DNA of 51,048 bases from the NCBI GenBank assembly GCA_022749895.1, contig JAKIWS010000008.1, positions 1 to 51,048 on the forward strand, in the 5' to 3' direction. Made by a program: the position numbers and the translations under genes. Below are positions 29,606 to 38,116 of this stretch, piece by piece. How positions within the stretch are numbered: position 1 is the stretch's first letter; each line of letters opens with the position of its first letter. The stretch comes from Thermoplasmata archaeon. GTDB taxonomy: Archaea; Thermoplasmatota; Thermoplasmata; Lutacidiplasmatales; UBA184. The notes under the pieces were generated by a model that was not told the origin of the DNA, did not search any database, and saw nothing but the letters and a program-made list of their open reading frames with translations.

Positions 29606-30706
29606 CTACTTACGTTTTCGGGCGCGTCCGGAGGTCGCCCGCGGGGGCGCCTTGCGTGGGGGGGATGAGGATGGCGCCTTGGAACGGCCGCGCCGGACGG
29701 GTGCGCGATGGGCGCTTGCGGCGGTCGGCGGTGGCGCCCCGGGGGCCGGCGGGGGCGGAGCCTCGAGACCGAGGTGATCGCACAGGGCCTTCTCCCGTTC
29801 CCACGTCAATCCCAGGGCGCGCGCCGCCTGCTTCTCCCGTTCGCCGGCGCCGCGATTCCCTCCTTCCGCAGTCGCCACGCCGAGCAGGAACCGGAGCTGG
29901 GGATCGTCGGGCGTGGTTCGCAGCATCAGAGCGACCTCCTTCTTCGCGTCGGCCCATTGCCGCTCGGCGAGGAGGGCGGCGAGGAGGTGCGCCCGGACCC
30001 GGGGGACGTCGGCGTTCTCGGTTAGGAGCGCGCGATAGACGCGGACTTCTCCGGGAACATCGCCGAGCGCGCCCAGCACCGACGCCTTCCCCAATCGGGC
30101 TTCGACGTCGGTCGGATGGGCTACTAGCACCTCGTTGAACGTGCGGTCCGCGTCCTCCCGAAGACCCAGCGCCAGGAGCGCGCGGCCGACGCCAACCTGG
30201 GCGGGAGTGAACTCCGGCTTCAGCTGGAGCGCTTGGCGGTAGAAACGGAGCGCAAGGGCGGGTACCCCCCAGTTCATCCAGTCGCCGGCGCGCCCGACCG
30301 CGGCGTCGAGCTGTTGGGCGCTCGGGAGCAGGCGCCCACGATCGCGCGGCACGACGGCGCGGGGCTCTTCGCCGAGGTACGTCTCGAGCCCGAGACCGCG
30401 GGCGAGCTCGAGGAACCGCTGCCCCTCGACCAACGTCCCCCCCCGCTGTACGACCTCCGCCCCGATGGCGAGCGGAAGGCGGGACGGTGCCAGGATGACG
30501 AGCCGCGCCGGTGCCGGCCCGACCTCCTGGAACATCCGGCGGACATCCTCGAGGGAGATACGGTTCGGGTCTTCGAGGAAGGCAAAGAGGAATCCGTCGC
30601 GGGTCTTGACCCAGAGCAGGCCGTCGACCGGTCGGACCGCCTCCATCTGCTCGCCGAAGGCATCGACCAATCGCCCCACGAACTCGGCGAAGTTCGGGAC
30701 CGCCAT
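29606..30706 (-). CDS. TPR-repeat protein with basic tail
   Basis: From the ATG at 30706 the protein has 366 residues. The N-terminal 125 residues form an alpha/beta domain (LLWVKTRDGFLFAFLEDPN, ARLVILAPSRLPLAIGAEVV) that may be nuclease-like but was not recognised. TPR-like helices run from about 145 to 290 (ALALRFYRQALQLKPEFTPAQVGVG and following). The tail from about 305 is Pro-rich and strongly basic. TPRs mediate protein contacts. The start is set by a TATA box 26 nt upstream, making the message leaderless; the frame itself continues 13 codons further. Confidence 0.75.
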   Translation of the reverse strand: MAVPNFAEFVGRLVDAFGEQMEAVRPVDGLLWVKTRDGFLFAFLEDPNRISLEDVRRMFQEVGPAPARLVILAPSRLPLAIGAEVVQRGGTLVEGQRFLELARGLGLETYLGEEPRAVVPRDRGRLLPSAQQLDAAVGRAGDWMNWGVPALALRFYRQALQLKPEFTPAQVGVGRALLALGLREDADRTFNEVLVAHPTDVEARLGKASVLGALGDVPGEVRVYRALLTENADVPRVRAHLLAALLAERQWADAKKEVALMLRTTPDDPQLRFLLGVATAEGGNRGAGEREKQAARALGLTWEREKALCDHLGLEAPPPPAPGAPPPTAASAHRAPVRRGRSKAPSSSPPRKAPPRATSGRARKRK

Positions 30707-30724
30707 CGTGGGCGGAACGTGCCG

Positions 30725-31825
30725 ATGGTTAAATACGTGCGACAACCGGACGGGTCGACCACCTTGGATTTCGACGAGCTTGCTCGATACCGGCCCAAGT
30801 TGGAGCGGGTGCTCGCCCGGCAGTACGCGGACGAACGCCGTCGGGCGGGGGTGAAATTCGCCGAGGAGATCGCGTTACTCCGGGAGTTTACCCTCCGCGG
30901 GGGGAAACGATTCCGGTCGCTCTTCTTGCTCGCCGGATACTATCTCGCCACGGGCCGCGACCCGTCGACCGTATTGGAGGCTGCCGCGGGGCTAGAACAT
31001 TTCCAGAGCTGGATGCTGATCCACGACGACATCATCGACCATTCCGAAGTTCGCCGGGGAGGACCCAGCGTCCACCGCGCTCTCGAGGAACGCTTTCGAA
31101 ACCGGAGCGGCCTCGGGGTCGCGGAAGCGTACGGGCAAGGGCTCGGGATCACGCTCGGCGACCTGGAAGAACCGCTCACAGTGAGGAGCCTTCTCCGGGC
31201 GAAGGTCCCTGGACCGAGGATCCTCCGCGCAGTGGCGGAATACGTGGCGATGACGCGCCTCACTGCCTGCGGTCAGATTCTCGACATCCGGAACGGGTCG
31301 GTGCCCGTCGACGAGGTCACCGAGGAGGACGTTCTCACCGTTCACCGACTCAAGTCCGCGGTCTACACCGTAGCGTCCCCGCTGAAACTCGGGGCGATCC
31401 TGGGCGGTGCGCGTCCGGGCCTCATCCGCGAGCTCGAACAGTTCGGGCTCGACGCCGGTATCGCCTTCCAGCTCCGCGACGATGTTCTCGGCGCCGGGCT
31501 CACGACGGGCTCGATCGGCAAGAGCGCCAACGACCTCGTCGAGGGTAAGCGGACCCTGCTCGTCGTACGGGCGTGGGGGCGCGCCGACGTCCCGGACCGC
31601 GCGAAGTTGACCCGGGTGCTCGGCAATCCGAGCGCGTCCAGCGAGGACATTGCCGCGGCTCAGGAAATCGTCCGCACCACCGGCGCCTTGGCCCACTCCG
31701 AAGCGCTCATCGAGACACTCAGTCGGCGCGCGCTCGAGCGGGTCCGCCGCTCGAAGAACCTGCGGCCCGACGGCCGAGCTTTGCTTGGTGAGGTCGCGGA
31801 TCGGTTGGTCCGTCGCTCGCTCTGA
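30725..31825 (+). CDS. Polyprenyl (geranylgeranyl/farnesyl-type) diphosphate synthase
   Basis: The 366-residue enzyme condenses isopentenyl diphosphate with allylic diphosphates to make the C15-C20 chains of archaeal lipids. Motifs are LRGGKRFRSLF (diphosphate binding), the first aspartate-rich motif LIHDDIIDHSEVRRG, GSIGKSANDLVEGKRTLL, and the second aspartate-rich region FQLRDDVLGAG. The second motif reads DDVLG rather than the usual DDxxD, as in several archaeal homologues. The ATG at 30725 lies 18 nt from the divergent TPR ATG. Chain length cannot be fixed from the sequence. Confidence 0.92.
   Translation: MVKYVRQPDGSTTLDFDELARYRPKLERVLARQYADERRRAGVKFAEEIALLREFTLRGGKRFRSLFLLAGYYLATGRDPSTVLEAAAGLEHFQSWMLIHDDIIDHSEVRRGGPSVHRALEERFRNRSGLGVAEAYGQGLGITLGDLEEPLTVRSLLRAKVPGPRILRAVAEYVAMTRLTACGQILDIRNGSVPVDEVTEEDVLTVHRLKSAVYTVASPLKLGAILGGARPGLIRELEQFGLDAGIAFQLRDDVLGAGLTTGSIGKSANDLVEGKRTLLVVRAWGRADVPDRAKLTRVLGNPSASSEDIAAAQEIVRTTGALAHSEALIETLSRRALERVRRSKNLRPDGRALLGEVADRLVRRSL
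30729..30735 (-). promoter_or_regulatory. TATA box for the TPR-protein gene
   Basis: TATTTAA on the minus strand is centred 26 nt before the ATG at 30706. It overlaps the first codons of the divergent prenyl synthase gene. Confidence 0.6.
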
Positions 31826-31834
31826 GCGACGCGC

Positions 31835-32215
31835 CTACGATTCCGCGGACGAGGTGCCGCCCGCCATCACGCCCGCGGCCTGCAGCGCTTCCGAGAGTTC
31901 CCGCTGCATCGTCGTGTACCGCTCCTTGAGCGCGTTCTCCTGCCGCTCGATCGCCTTGACCCGCACTTCGAGGGTCTCCTTCTCCTCGGTGAGCAGGTCG
32001 ACGACCTCCCCGCGGTTCTTCGCTTTCACGAGCAGGCTTCCGATAGGACGGTAGAGCGTGGCGTCGTCGGGCAGGGACTTGAGTTCCTCGAGCGTGTGGT
32101 TCGTTTCCCGGAGCTTCAGGTCGAGCTGAAGGCGCTGCTGGCCCACGTTCCCGAGGTCCTGCTGGAGCCGCTGGAACTGCTTGAGATCGTTCTGGAGCTT
32201 CGCCGGGATTGCCAC
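31835..32215 (-). CDS. pfdB: Prefoldin beta subunit
   Basis: The 126-residue protein starts with GTG at 32215. Two long coiled-coil helices (about residues 4-45 and 75-115) flank a short hairpin (PDDATLYRPIGSLLVK), the beta-class prefoldin layout. Prefoldin holds unfolded proteins for the thermosome. The alpha subunit is encoded separately at 41912. A TATA box 26 nt upstream fixes the GTG start; the open frame extends further into implausible sequence. Pcc1 lies just upstream, a common archaeal neighbourhood. Confidence 0.92.
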   Translation of the reverse strand: MAIPAKLQNDLKQFQRLQQDLGNVGQQRLQLDLKLRETNHTLEELKSLPDDATLYRPIGSLLVKAKNRGEVVDLLTEEKETLEVRVKAIERQENALKERYTTMQRELSEALQAAGVMAGGTSSAES

Positions 32216-32237
32216 GCCGCGCCGACCGAGGTTCCGA

Positions 32238-32244
32238 TGATAAG
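32238..32244 (-). promoter_or_regulatory. TATA box for prefoldin beta
   Basis: CTTATCA on the minus strand is centred 26 nt before the GTG at 32215, giving a leaderless message. Confidence 0.55.
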
Positions 32245-32256
32245 AGCTTCGCCGCG

Positions 32257-32535
32257 TCAGGCGCCGGCCGCGGGTGGGGACCGCTCGCCGCCCCCAATCT
32301 CCTCGGTCCGGGCCGCCAGATCGACCCAGCCGAGGAACGTGTTGACCGCAGCGCGGAGCGCGCCGGTGTCCGTCGCTTCGAGACGGAGCGTGACCGTCGC
32401 CCCCCGACGGGAGATCGCCGCGGTCGACCGGGGGACCTCCCGAGCGGCCTCGGGGAGCAAGGCGGCGTGGAGATGACACGCGGAAGCCAGGGTGGGCCGG
32501 CGGACCACGATGGTGGCGACCCAGGAGCGGACCAC
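32257..32535 (-). CDS. pcc1: KEOPS complex subunit Pcc1
   Basis: The 92-residue protein matches the small Pcc1 fold: ATVTLRLEATDTGALRAAVNTFLGWVDLA gives a strand and the characteristic long helix. Pcc1 dimerises KEOPS, which makes t6A37 on ANN-decoding tRNAs. The GTG at 32535 is separated from the PurB stop by 2 nt, so it is probably cotranscribed with purB. Prefoldin beta follows with its own promoter. The length suits the family. Confidence 0.82.
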   Translation of the reverse strand: MVRSWVATIVVRRPTLASACHLHAALLPEAAREVPRSTAAISRRGATVTLRLEATDTGALRAAVNTFLGWVDLAARTEEIGGGERSPPAAGA

Positions 32536-32537
32536 GC

Positions 32538-33902
32538 TCAGCCGGCCAGCTCGGTTTCGAGCCGGTCGATCAACCGCTCGGTCTTCTTCGCGGCCGCGGC
32601 GACGTAGGCGGCGGGGTTGAGGAGGGCGACGATCTGCTCGGGCGGGATCACGCGGACGACCCGCTCGTCGCGCGACGCCCGGTCCGCCAAGCTCCCGATC
32701 GCGCCGGGCGCCGTCAACGTTCGAAGGATCTCGTGCGCTTCGCTGCGCGTGACGCCGCGCGACGTCAGGTTGAGCATCAAGCTCTCGGCCATCACCGCTC
32801 CCTCGGTCTGGGCGAGGTTCTCGGCCATCCGCTCGACGTCGACGTGGAGGTGGCGGAAGATCCCCGTGAGCTTGACGAGCAGATCGTCCGCGAGGACGAT
32901 CGCGTGGGGGAGGACGATCCGCTCGTTCGCGGAGTTGGCGAGGTCGCGCTCGTGCCAGAGGACCATGTTCTCGAGCGGAGGAAGGGCGAACGCTCGGACG
33001 AGCCGCGCGAGAGAGCTCACGTTCTCCGCGACGACCGGATTGCGCTTCTGCGCCATCGTCGAGCTCCCGACCTGCGCGCCCTCATCGAACGGCTCCTGGA
33101 CCTCGCCGATCTCCGTGCGCTGAAGATTTCGTACCTCGGTCGAAAGTCGCTCGGCGGTACCCGCAACGAGCGCGAGCCAGTTCGTGAACTCCGCGAGACG
33201 GTCGCGGCCGACCACCTGGGTGGGTGCCTCGTCGACGCCGAGCCCCAGCCGGAGCATGGTCGCGACCTCGACGGCTTCCGCGTTCGCCCCGAAGCTCGAC
33301 CCCGTGCCGACGGCGCCGGACATCTTGCCGACGGCGAGGCGCGGCAGCAGTTCGTCCAGCCGGCGTCGGTGGCGCAGCACTTCCGCCGCGCCGACGACGG
33401 CCTTGTAGCCAAAACTGATCGGAACGGCGTGCTGACCGTGCGTCCGCCCGACCTCCGGGGTGGCCCGATATCGTTGCGCGAGCCCGAGCAACGTTCCGGC
33501 GAGATCGCTCAGGTCCTGCCGAAGAACCGCCGCGGCTGCCTTGAGCTCGAGCGCGAGCGCGGAATCGGTAATGTCGGCCGAGGTCGCGCCGAAATGGACC
33601 CACGCCCCGCCAGCCCCTGCGGCTTGCGCGAGCGCGCGGGTGATCGCCATCACGTCGTGCCGGAGCGTGCGCTCAAGCTCATCGACTTGGCTGAGCCGGA
33701 CCGCGCCCGACGAGGCGGCATGCGCGATCGCGGTCGCAGCCTCCTTCGGGATCATGCCGAGTTCCGCTTCGCTCTCGGCGAGCGCTGCCTCAACCTGCAG
33801 GGCTCGGGCAAGACGCGCCTCGCGGGAGAAGAGCGCGCGCACCTCGTCCCGGCCGTAGCGAAACTCGAGCGGGCAGAACAGCATCTCGCCGTCCGGTACC
33901 AC
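32538..33902 (-). CDS. purB: Adenylosuccinate lyase
   Basis: The enzyme catalyses two fumarate-releasing steps of purine synthesis. The protein has 454 residues from the GTG at 33902, or 448 from the ATG at 33884. Signature segments are ATSADITDSA, VGRTHGQHAVPISFG with the catalytic His, and the superfamily loop GSSTMAQKRNPVVAENV with the catalytic Ser. The GTG is chosen because a TATAAA box is centred about 26 nt upstream, which would make the message leaderless; the ATG would have an 18-nt leader and fits homologues equally well. Confidence 0.95.
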   Translation of the reverse strand: MVPDGEMLFCPLEFRYGRDEVRALFSREARLARALQVEAALAESEAELGMIPKEAATAIAHAASSGAVRLSQVDELERTLRHDVMAITRALAQAAGAGGAWVHFGATSADITDSALALELKAAAAVLRQDLSDLAGTLLGLAQRYRATPEVGRTHGQHAVPISFGYKAVVGAAEVLRHRRRLDELLPRLAVGKMSGAVGTGSSFGANAEAVEVATMLRLGLGVDEAPTQVVGRDRLAEFTNWLALVAGTAERLSTEVRNLQRTEIGEVQEPFDEGAQVGSSTMAQKRNPVVAENVSSLARLVRAFALPPLENMVLWHERDLANSANERIVLPHAIVLADDLLVKLTGIFRHLHVDVERMAENLAQTEGAVMAESLMLNLTSRGVTRSEAHEILRTLTAPGAIGSLADRASRDERVVRVIPPEQIVALLNPAAYVAAAAKKTERLIDRLETELAG

Positions 33903-33924
33903 GGCGTGCGGAGCCGGTTCCGGG

Positions 33925-33930
33925 TATAAA
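33925..33930 (-). promoter_or_regulatory. TATA box for purB-pcc1
   Basis: TTTATA on the minus strand is about 26 nt before the GTG at 33902. It is one of the best TATA matches in the window. Confidence 0.6.
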
Positions 33931-33981
33931 GGGTGGGCCCACCACGCCGCCCGGCGGGGGCCGGCCCGCGCGGGAGAGGGA

Positions 33982-33987
33982 TTATCT
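33982..33987 (+). promoter_or_regulatory. TATA box for carbamate kinase
   Basis: TTATCT is centred about 25 nt before the ATG at 34009, giving a leaderless message. Confidence 0.5.
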
Positions 33988-34008
33988 GACCGGGGTCGGC
34001 TCGATTCG

Positions 34009-34977
34009 ATGGACGCCACCATGCCCCGAACCGTCGTCGCGCTGGGCGGGAACGCGCTCACCCGGCCCGGGGGTGACCATGGTTGGAAGGAAGCGGTCGA
34101 GCGCATGCGGGCGACCGCGGGCCCGCTCGCTCAGGTCGCGAAGGACGGGCACGAACTCGTCGTGACCCACGGGAACGGCCCGCAGGTCGGGGCCGCCTTG
34201 CGGCAGAACGAGATCGCGGAGCGCGAGGTCCCTCCGAGGCCGCTCGCGGTCCTCAACGCGGAGACGGAAGGTCAGATCGGGTTCCTGATCCAGCAGGAAC
34301 TCGCGCCGGCCCTTCACCACGCCGGGGTCGCGCGGGGGATCTTCGCGATGGTTTCCCGGATCGAGGTCAAGGCGCGGGACGCGGCGTTCAAGCGCCCGTC
34401 GAAGCCGGTCGGACGATACTACTCGGATTCGGAGGCGCGATTGTACCGCAAGCGCTCGGGGTGGCAGATGGCGTACGACGGCGCGCGCGGCGGTTGGCGA
34501 CGCCTGGTCCCCTCCCCACGGCCGGTGGCCTGGGTGGAAGGGTCCGAAGTGCGGCGACTGTTCGACCACGGCTTCGGCCGGCGGGTCGTCCTCGTCGCCG
34601 GCGGGGGCGGCGGGGTCCCGGTCGTCCGGGCTCGGGATGGCGGGCTGACCGCCGTCGACGCGGTGATTGACAAGGACCTGACCAGCGCGTTGATCGCCGA
34701 GGTCATCGGGGCCGAGACGCTGGTCATCGTCACGGACGTACCCGCGGTCGCCGTCGGCTTCCAGAAAAGTTGGGAGCGATGGCTCGGGGCCGTTACGATG
34801 GAGGAACTCGCGAAATTTCATCGACAGGGCGAGTTCGGGGAGGGGAGCATGGCGCCGAAGGTCGAAGCCGCGCTGCAGTTCCTCCGGCACGGCGGACGAC
34901 GCGTCGTGATCACGGACATCCCGTCGCTCCGTCGCGGCCTACGGGACGACGCCGGGACCCGGATCACGCGGTCGTAA
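34009..34977 (+). CDS. arcC: Carbamate kinase
   Basis: This 322-residue amino-acid-kinase-fold enzyme interconverts ATP plus carbamate with carbamoyl phosphate plus ADP. Motifs are ALGGNAL, VVTHGNGPQVG, VAGGGGGVPVV, DKDLTSALIAEVIGAETLVIVTDVP and the C-terminal GSMAPKVEAALQFL. All are as in the ArcC family. It is divergent from purB and convergent with the asparagine-synthase-like gene, overlapping it by 14 bp. No arginine deiminase genes are adjacent. Confidence 0.94.
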   Translation: MDATMPRTVVALGGNALTRPGGDHGWKEAVERMRATAGPLAQVAKDGHELVVTHGNGPQVGAALRQNEIAEREVPPRPLAVLNAETEGQIGFLIQQELAPALHHAGVARGIFAMVSRIEVKARDAAFKRPSKPVGRYYSDSEARLYRKRSGWQMAYDGARGGWRRLVPSPRPVAWVEGSEVRRLFDHGFGRRVVLVAGGGGGVPVVRARDGGLTAVDAVIDKDLTSALIAEVIGAETLVIVTDVPAVAVGFQKSWERWLGAVTMEELAKFHRQGEFGEGSMAPKVEAALQFLRHGGRRVVITDIPSLRRGLRDDAGTRITRS

Positions 34978-35770
34978 CCGATGGGTCCGCAGCGGCGTCC
35001 CGATCCGCGCGCCGAACCATTCGGTACACTCCGGAGCCGTACTGAAGGGCACGCTTCGGACGCGCGATGAGCTCGCGGGGGACTCCGAGCAGCGCGGCGG
35101 CCGCCCGGAGCAGGGGCTTACGTCCGTCCGGGGCGCGATGGACCTGGGCCGGCAGGGTTTGCACCCATTCGACAAGCTCCGTATCGAAGAACGGCGAGAC
35201 AAGCTCGCGTCCCAGTCGCTGGGCCAATCGCCGCGCGCGGGGCCAATCGACCACGCGGAGTTGCTCGAAGTCCGCGGCGGCCCGGATTCCGGCGTCGTTC
35301 GGAGCCAGGTTCTCGAAATGTGCATACCCGTGGAACAGTTCGTCGGCCCCCTGGCCGCAGAGGACCCGTGGGCCCGGGGCAGCTTCGAGGGCGAGGCCGG
35401 TAGCGATGAGGACACTGCGTTGGGGTTCGCGGACCCCGGCGATCTCGGTCGCCCACCGGACCATGGCGGACCGGACGTCCGCCTCCTCAACCACCCGCGT
35501 GAGCAAGCGCAACCCCAGAAGGTGCGCACCGGACCGGGCCGACTCGAGGTCGCGGCTCTCGCGGGTTCCGATCGCGACGAGCAACGGGGCGGACGCCGCC
35601 GCGGCCGTCGCTACCGTCGACGAGTCGAGGCCTCCCGAGTAGAGTAGCGATAGGTTCGGCGTCGCGTCGACGAGCCGATGGACGGCCCGCTGGATGAGGG
35701 AGCTCAGCCGGGCGGGGGCGGCGTCCGTAGCCTCCGCGCCCGTGGGGACCGGCGCCCGATAGGTGGACAC
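34964..35770 (-). CDS. Asparagine-synthase-type ATP pyrophosphatase, no glutaminase domain
   Basis: From the GTG at 35770 the protein has 268 residues. The PP-loop is LYSGGLDSS (Ser45-Ser51). CGQGADELFHGY and SPFFDTELVEWV are the later asparagine-synthetase signatures. Only the C-terminal synthetase domain is present; the N-terminal glutamine amidotransferase domain of AsnB is absent. It may use ammonia, take nitrogen from a partner, or amidate or cyclise another substrate. The start is fixed by a TATA box 28 nt upstream shared with the divergent gmhB-like gene. Confidence 0.85.
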   Translation of the reverse strand: MSTYRAPVPTGAEATDAAPARLSSLIQRAVHRLVDATPNLSLLYSGGLDSSTVATAAAASAPLLVAIGTRESRDLESARSGAHLLGLRLLTRVVEEADVRSAMVRWATEIAGVREPQRSVLIATGLALEAAPGPRVLCGQGADELFHGYAHFENLAPNDAGIRAAADFEQLRVVDWPRARRLAQRLGRELVSPFFDTELVEWVQTLPAQVHRAPDGRKPLLRAAAALLGVPRELIARPKRALQYGSGVYRMVRRADRDAAADPSVTTA

Positions 35771-35794
35771 GGCCCCACGGCAACCGGGATGACA

Positions 35795-35801
35795 CTTATT
35801 T
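35795..35801. promoter_or_regulatory. Shared TATA element of a divergent gene pair
   Basis: CTTATTT on the + strand is centred at 35798, exactly 28 nt from both the minus-strand GTG at 35770 and the plus-strand ATG at 35826. Both transcripts would be leaderless from a single element. Confidence 0.6.
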
Positions 35802-35825
35802 CCGCCCGTCTTCCTCGATCGCGCG

Positions 35826-36428
35826 ATGCCGAACGGGGCGCCGACCGACTCCGCGCAGGCCGAGCCCCTTCCTCGCCGATTGCGGAGGGCCGCGTTCGTC
35901 GATCGCGACGGCACGTTGAACCCCGACTTCCACTACCTCGCGGACGCGGCGCGCCTCGAGCTGTATCGCGGGGTTCCCGAGGGGATCCGCCTCCTCCGCG
36001 AGCACGGCTACCTCGTGATCTGCGTTACCAACCAGTCCGGGGTCGAGCGAGGCCTCTACACGGCCGAGGATGTCGACCGCATCCACGCCCGGCTCAACGA
36101 GATGCTCCGCCGGTCCGGAGCGGAGATCGACGCGTTCTACTATTGTCCGCACGCGCCGGAGCGCGGTTGCGCCTGTCGCAAGCCGGGGACGGAGCTGTTC
36201 ACGCGCGCGGCGCACGATTGGGCGATCGACCTCCCGTCGAGCGCCATGATCGGCGACCGGGGTCTCGACGTCCGGGCGGGGGAGCGGTTGGGCATGTTGA
36301 CGGTCTTTGTGCCGCAGATGGGCCATGTCGGCGAGGCCGAGGCCGAGCTCCGAGTCGAGGGACTTCGTCCGGATCTCGTCGCCCCCTCCTTCCGCGGTGC
36401 CGTTCAGCAACTGCTGACGAGAGGCTGA
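35826..36428 (+). CDS. HAD-IIIA phosphatase, GmhB-like (heptose-bisphosphate phosphatase type)
   Basis: The 200-residue protein has the catalytic motif FVDRDGTLNPD, motif II CVTNQSGV, Lys in CACRKPGTELF and motif IV MIGDRGLDVRAG. The zinc loop YYCPHAPERGCACRKP carries the Cys/His ligands typical of GmhB. GmhB removes a phosphate from heptose 1,7-bisphosphate during nucleotide-heptose synthesis; HisB-type histidinol phosphatases share the fold, so the substrate is open. The ATG lies 28 nt from the shared divergent TATA box. Confidence 0.88.
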   Translation: MPNGAPTDSAQAEPLPRRLRRAAFVDRDGTLNPDFHYLADAARLELYRGVPEGIRLLREHGYLVICVTNQSGVERGLYTAEDVDRIHARLNEMLRRSGAEIDAFYYCPHAPERGCACRKPGTELFTRAAHDWAIDLPSSAMIGDRGLDVRAGERLGMLTVFVPQMGHVGEAEAELRVEGLRPDLVAPSFRGAVQQLLTRG

Positions 36429-36548
36429 CCTTTCCCGACGCCCCAGTTTCACGTCGCCCGATGAGGGGGTCTCGCCGCAACCGGCGCGGCCGGGGAGCCC
36501 CCACCTACCCCCACCGAGTCCGGCGACCTCGCCCCCGGATTCCGGGGC

Positions 36549-37418
36549 ATGCACGCCGACGACCGCAGGACGTGGACCCCTCGCCGGAAACGAGCACCCC
36601 GCGTTCCGGCGGAAGCCTTTTCCTCCAAGCGAGTGCCTCCCCTCCGAGGGCCCCGAGTGGTTCTTTCGTTGTTACTGGCGGCGGTCGGCGTTGCGCTGAC
36701 CGTGGCCCTCGCTGCGGGGGCGATTCGCGCCGGCGCGCTGACCGCGCTCGCCGGAGCGATCGCGACGGTCTTCGGCTCCGTCATCGTCGTGGTGGCGGGG
36801 TTCGCGTTCCTTGCCCTGCTCGTCCTGTTCGTCGTCGGAAGCGTCCTCGCGACGCGCTACGGCTTCGACGAAAAGCAGCGCGCCAAGGTTCAGGAGGGCA
36901 CGCACGGGGAACGGGGCGTTGCGAACGTCCTCGCGCACATCGTCGTCCCGGCCGCGCTCGTCCTCACGGCATGGGTCTCCCCAGAAACGCTCTCCACGCC
37001 CGGCCTCGCCGTGGTCTACACCTCAGCGTTGGCGTTCGGGGCGGCCGATACGTTCGCGAGCGAGTTCGGGCTCCTTGCCGGCGGGGCGCGCAGCATCTTG
37101 AGCGGGAAGCGGGTCCCGCCCGGGACGAACGGCGGCGTATCGCTCGTGGGCGAACTCTGGGCGTTCGTCGGTGCCACCGCCACGACCGTGGTGGGGCTTG
37201 TCCTGTTTTACCTAACGCGGGTCCCGGTTCCGGCGCCGGGCATCGTCCTCGTGATCGGCGTCGTGGCCGGGTTCGCCGGGTGCCAGGCCGACAGCATCCT
37301 GGGCGAGGTCCTCGAGAACCGAGGGTATCTCACCAAGGGGACGACGAACTTCTTCGCCATGCTGGCGACGGTCGTCATCGCGCTCGTGCTTCTCGGAGCC
37401 TTCGGCGTCCATCCATGA
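36549..37418 (+). CDS. DUF92 integral membrane protein
   Basis: The 289-residue protein has a basic N-terminal tail (about 40 residues) and seven or so hydrophobic segments. It contains SALAFGAADTFASEFG, GTNGGVSLVGELWAFVGA and GCQADSILGEVLENRGYLTKGTTNFFA, which are the DUF92 hallmark stretches. Plant and cyanobacterial relatives (VTE6/VTE5 group) are phytyl-phosphate or phytol kinases, so a role in isoprenoid phosphate metabolism is a reasonable guess only. The start is uncertain because no promoter is evident. Its stop overlaps queC (ATGA). Confidence 0.85.
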   Translation: MHADDRRTWTPRRKRAPRVPAEAFSSKRVPPLRGPRVVLSLLLAAVGVALTVALAAGAIRAGALTALAGAIATVFGSVIVVVAGFAFLALLVLFVVGSVLATRYGFDEKQRAKVQEGTHGERGVANVLAHIVVPAALVLTAWVSPETLSTPGLAVVYTSALAFGAADTFASEFGLLAGGARSILSGKRVPPGTNGGVSLVGELWAFVGATATTVVGLVLFYLTRVPVPAPGIVLVIGVVAGFAGCQADSILGEVLENRGYLTKGTTNFFAMLATVVIALVLLGAFGVHP

Positions 37419-38116
37419 GCCGAGGGGGGCGTGCCCGCGGTTCGGTCGTGCTCCTCTCCGGCGGGATGGATTCCGCGACGGCGCTCGCGATGGCGCTCCG
37501 GAAGGATCCTCCGGTGCACGCCCTGACGTTTCACTACGGACAGCGGCATCGACGCGAGATCACGTGGGCGCGAGCTCTCGCGCGCCACTACCACGTGACC
37601 CAACACCAAGTGATCGAGATCCCCGTGGGCGCCCTGCTCCCGTCGGCCCTCACCGACCCGACGTCCCGCCTGCCCCGAGGTCGAACCGGGCGCGCGTCGA
37701 TCCCGGCGACGTACGTTCCCGCTCGCAACACGATCCTGCTCGCGATCGCCCTCGGGTACGCCGAGGGTCGAAACTTCGCCCGCATCTACATTGGGGCCAA
37801 CGCGGTCGACTACTCCGGGTATCCCGACTGTCGTCCCGAGTTCTTCCGGGCCTTCGAGCGTCTCGCGGCGCTCGCCACCAAGGCGGGCGTGGAAGGAAGC
37901 TGGCGCCCGCGGGTCATGACGCCCCTGCTGAGAATGTCGAAGGCCCAGATCGTCCGCCGGGGCGAGCGGCTCGGGGTTCCGTGGGATCTGACGTGGAGCT
38001 GCTACGAGGGAGGCCGGCGACCCTGCGGAATGTGCGATGCGTGCCGGCTCCGCGCGAAAGGATTCGCGGAGGCCGGTGTGACCGACCCGACGATCGACCG
38101 TCGCCGCCCGGCCTAG
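37415..38116 (+). CDS. queC: 7-cyano-7-deazaguanine (preQ0) synthase
   Basis: The 233-residue PP-loop enzyme converts 7-carboxy-7-deazaguanine to preQ0, the precursor of archaeosine in archaeal tRNA. The PP-loop is VLLSGGMDSATAL. ALTFHYGQRH and YVPARNTILLAIALGYAE are family signatures. The zinc site is SCYEGGRRPCGMCDACRLRAKGF with four Cys. The ATG overlaps the DUF92 stop. The stop overlaps the convergent mscL end by 4 nt. Confidence 0.95.
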   Translation: MSRGGRARGSVVLLSGGMDSATALAMALRKDPPVHALTFHYGQRHRREITWARALARHYHVTQHQVIEIPVGALLPSALTDPTSRLPRGRTGRASIPATYVPARNTILLAIALGYAEGRNFARIYIGANAVDYSGYPDCRPEFFRAFERLAALATKAGVEGSWRPRVMTPLLRMSKAQIVRRGERLGVPWDLTWSCYEGGRRPCGMCDACRLRAKGFAEAGVTDPTIDRRRPA

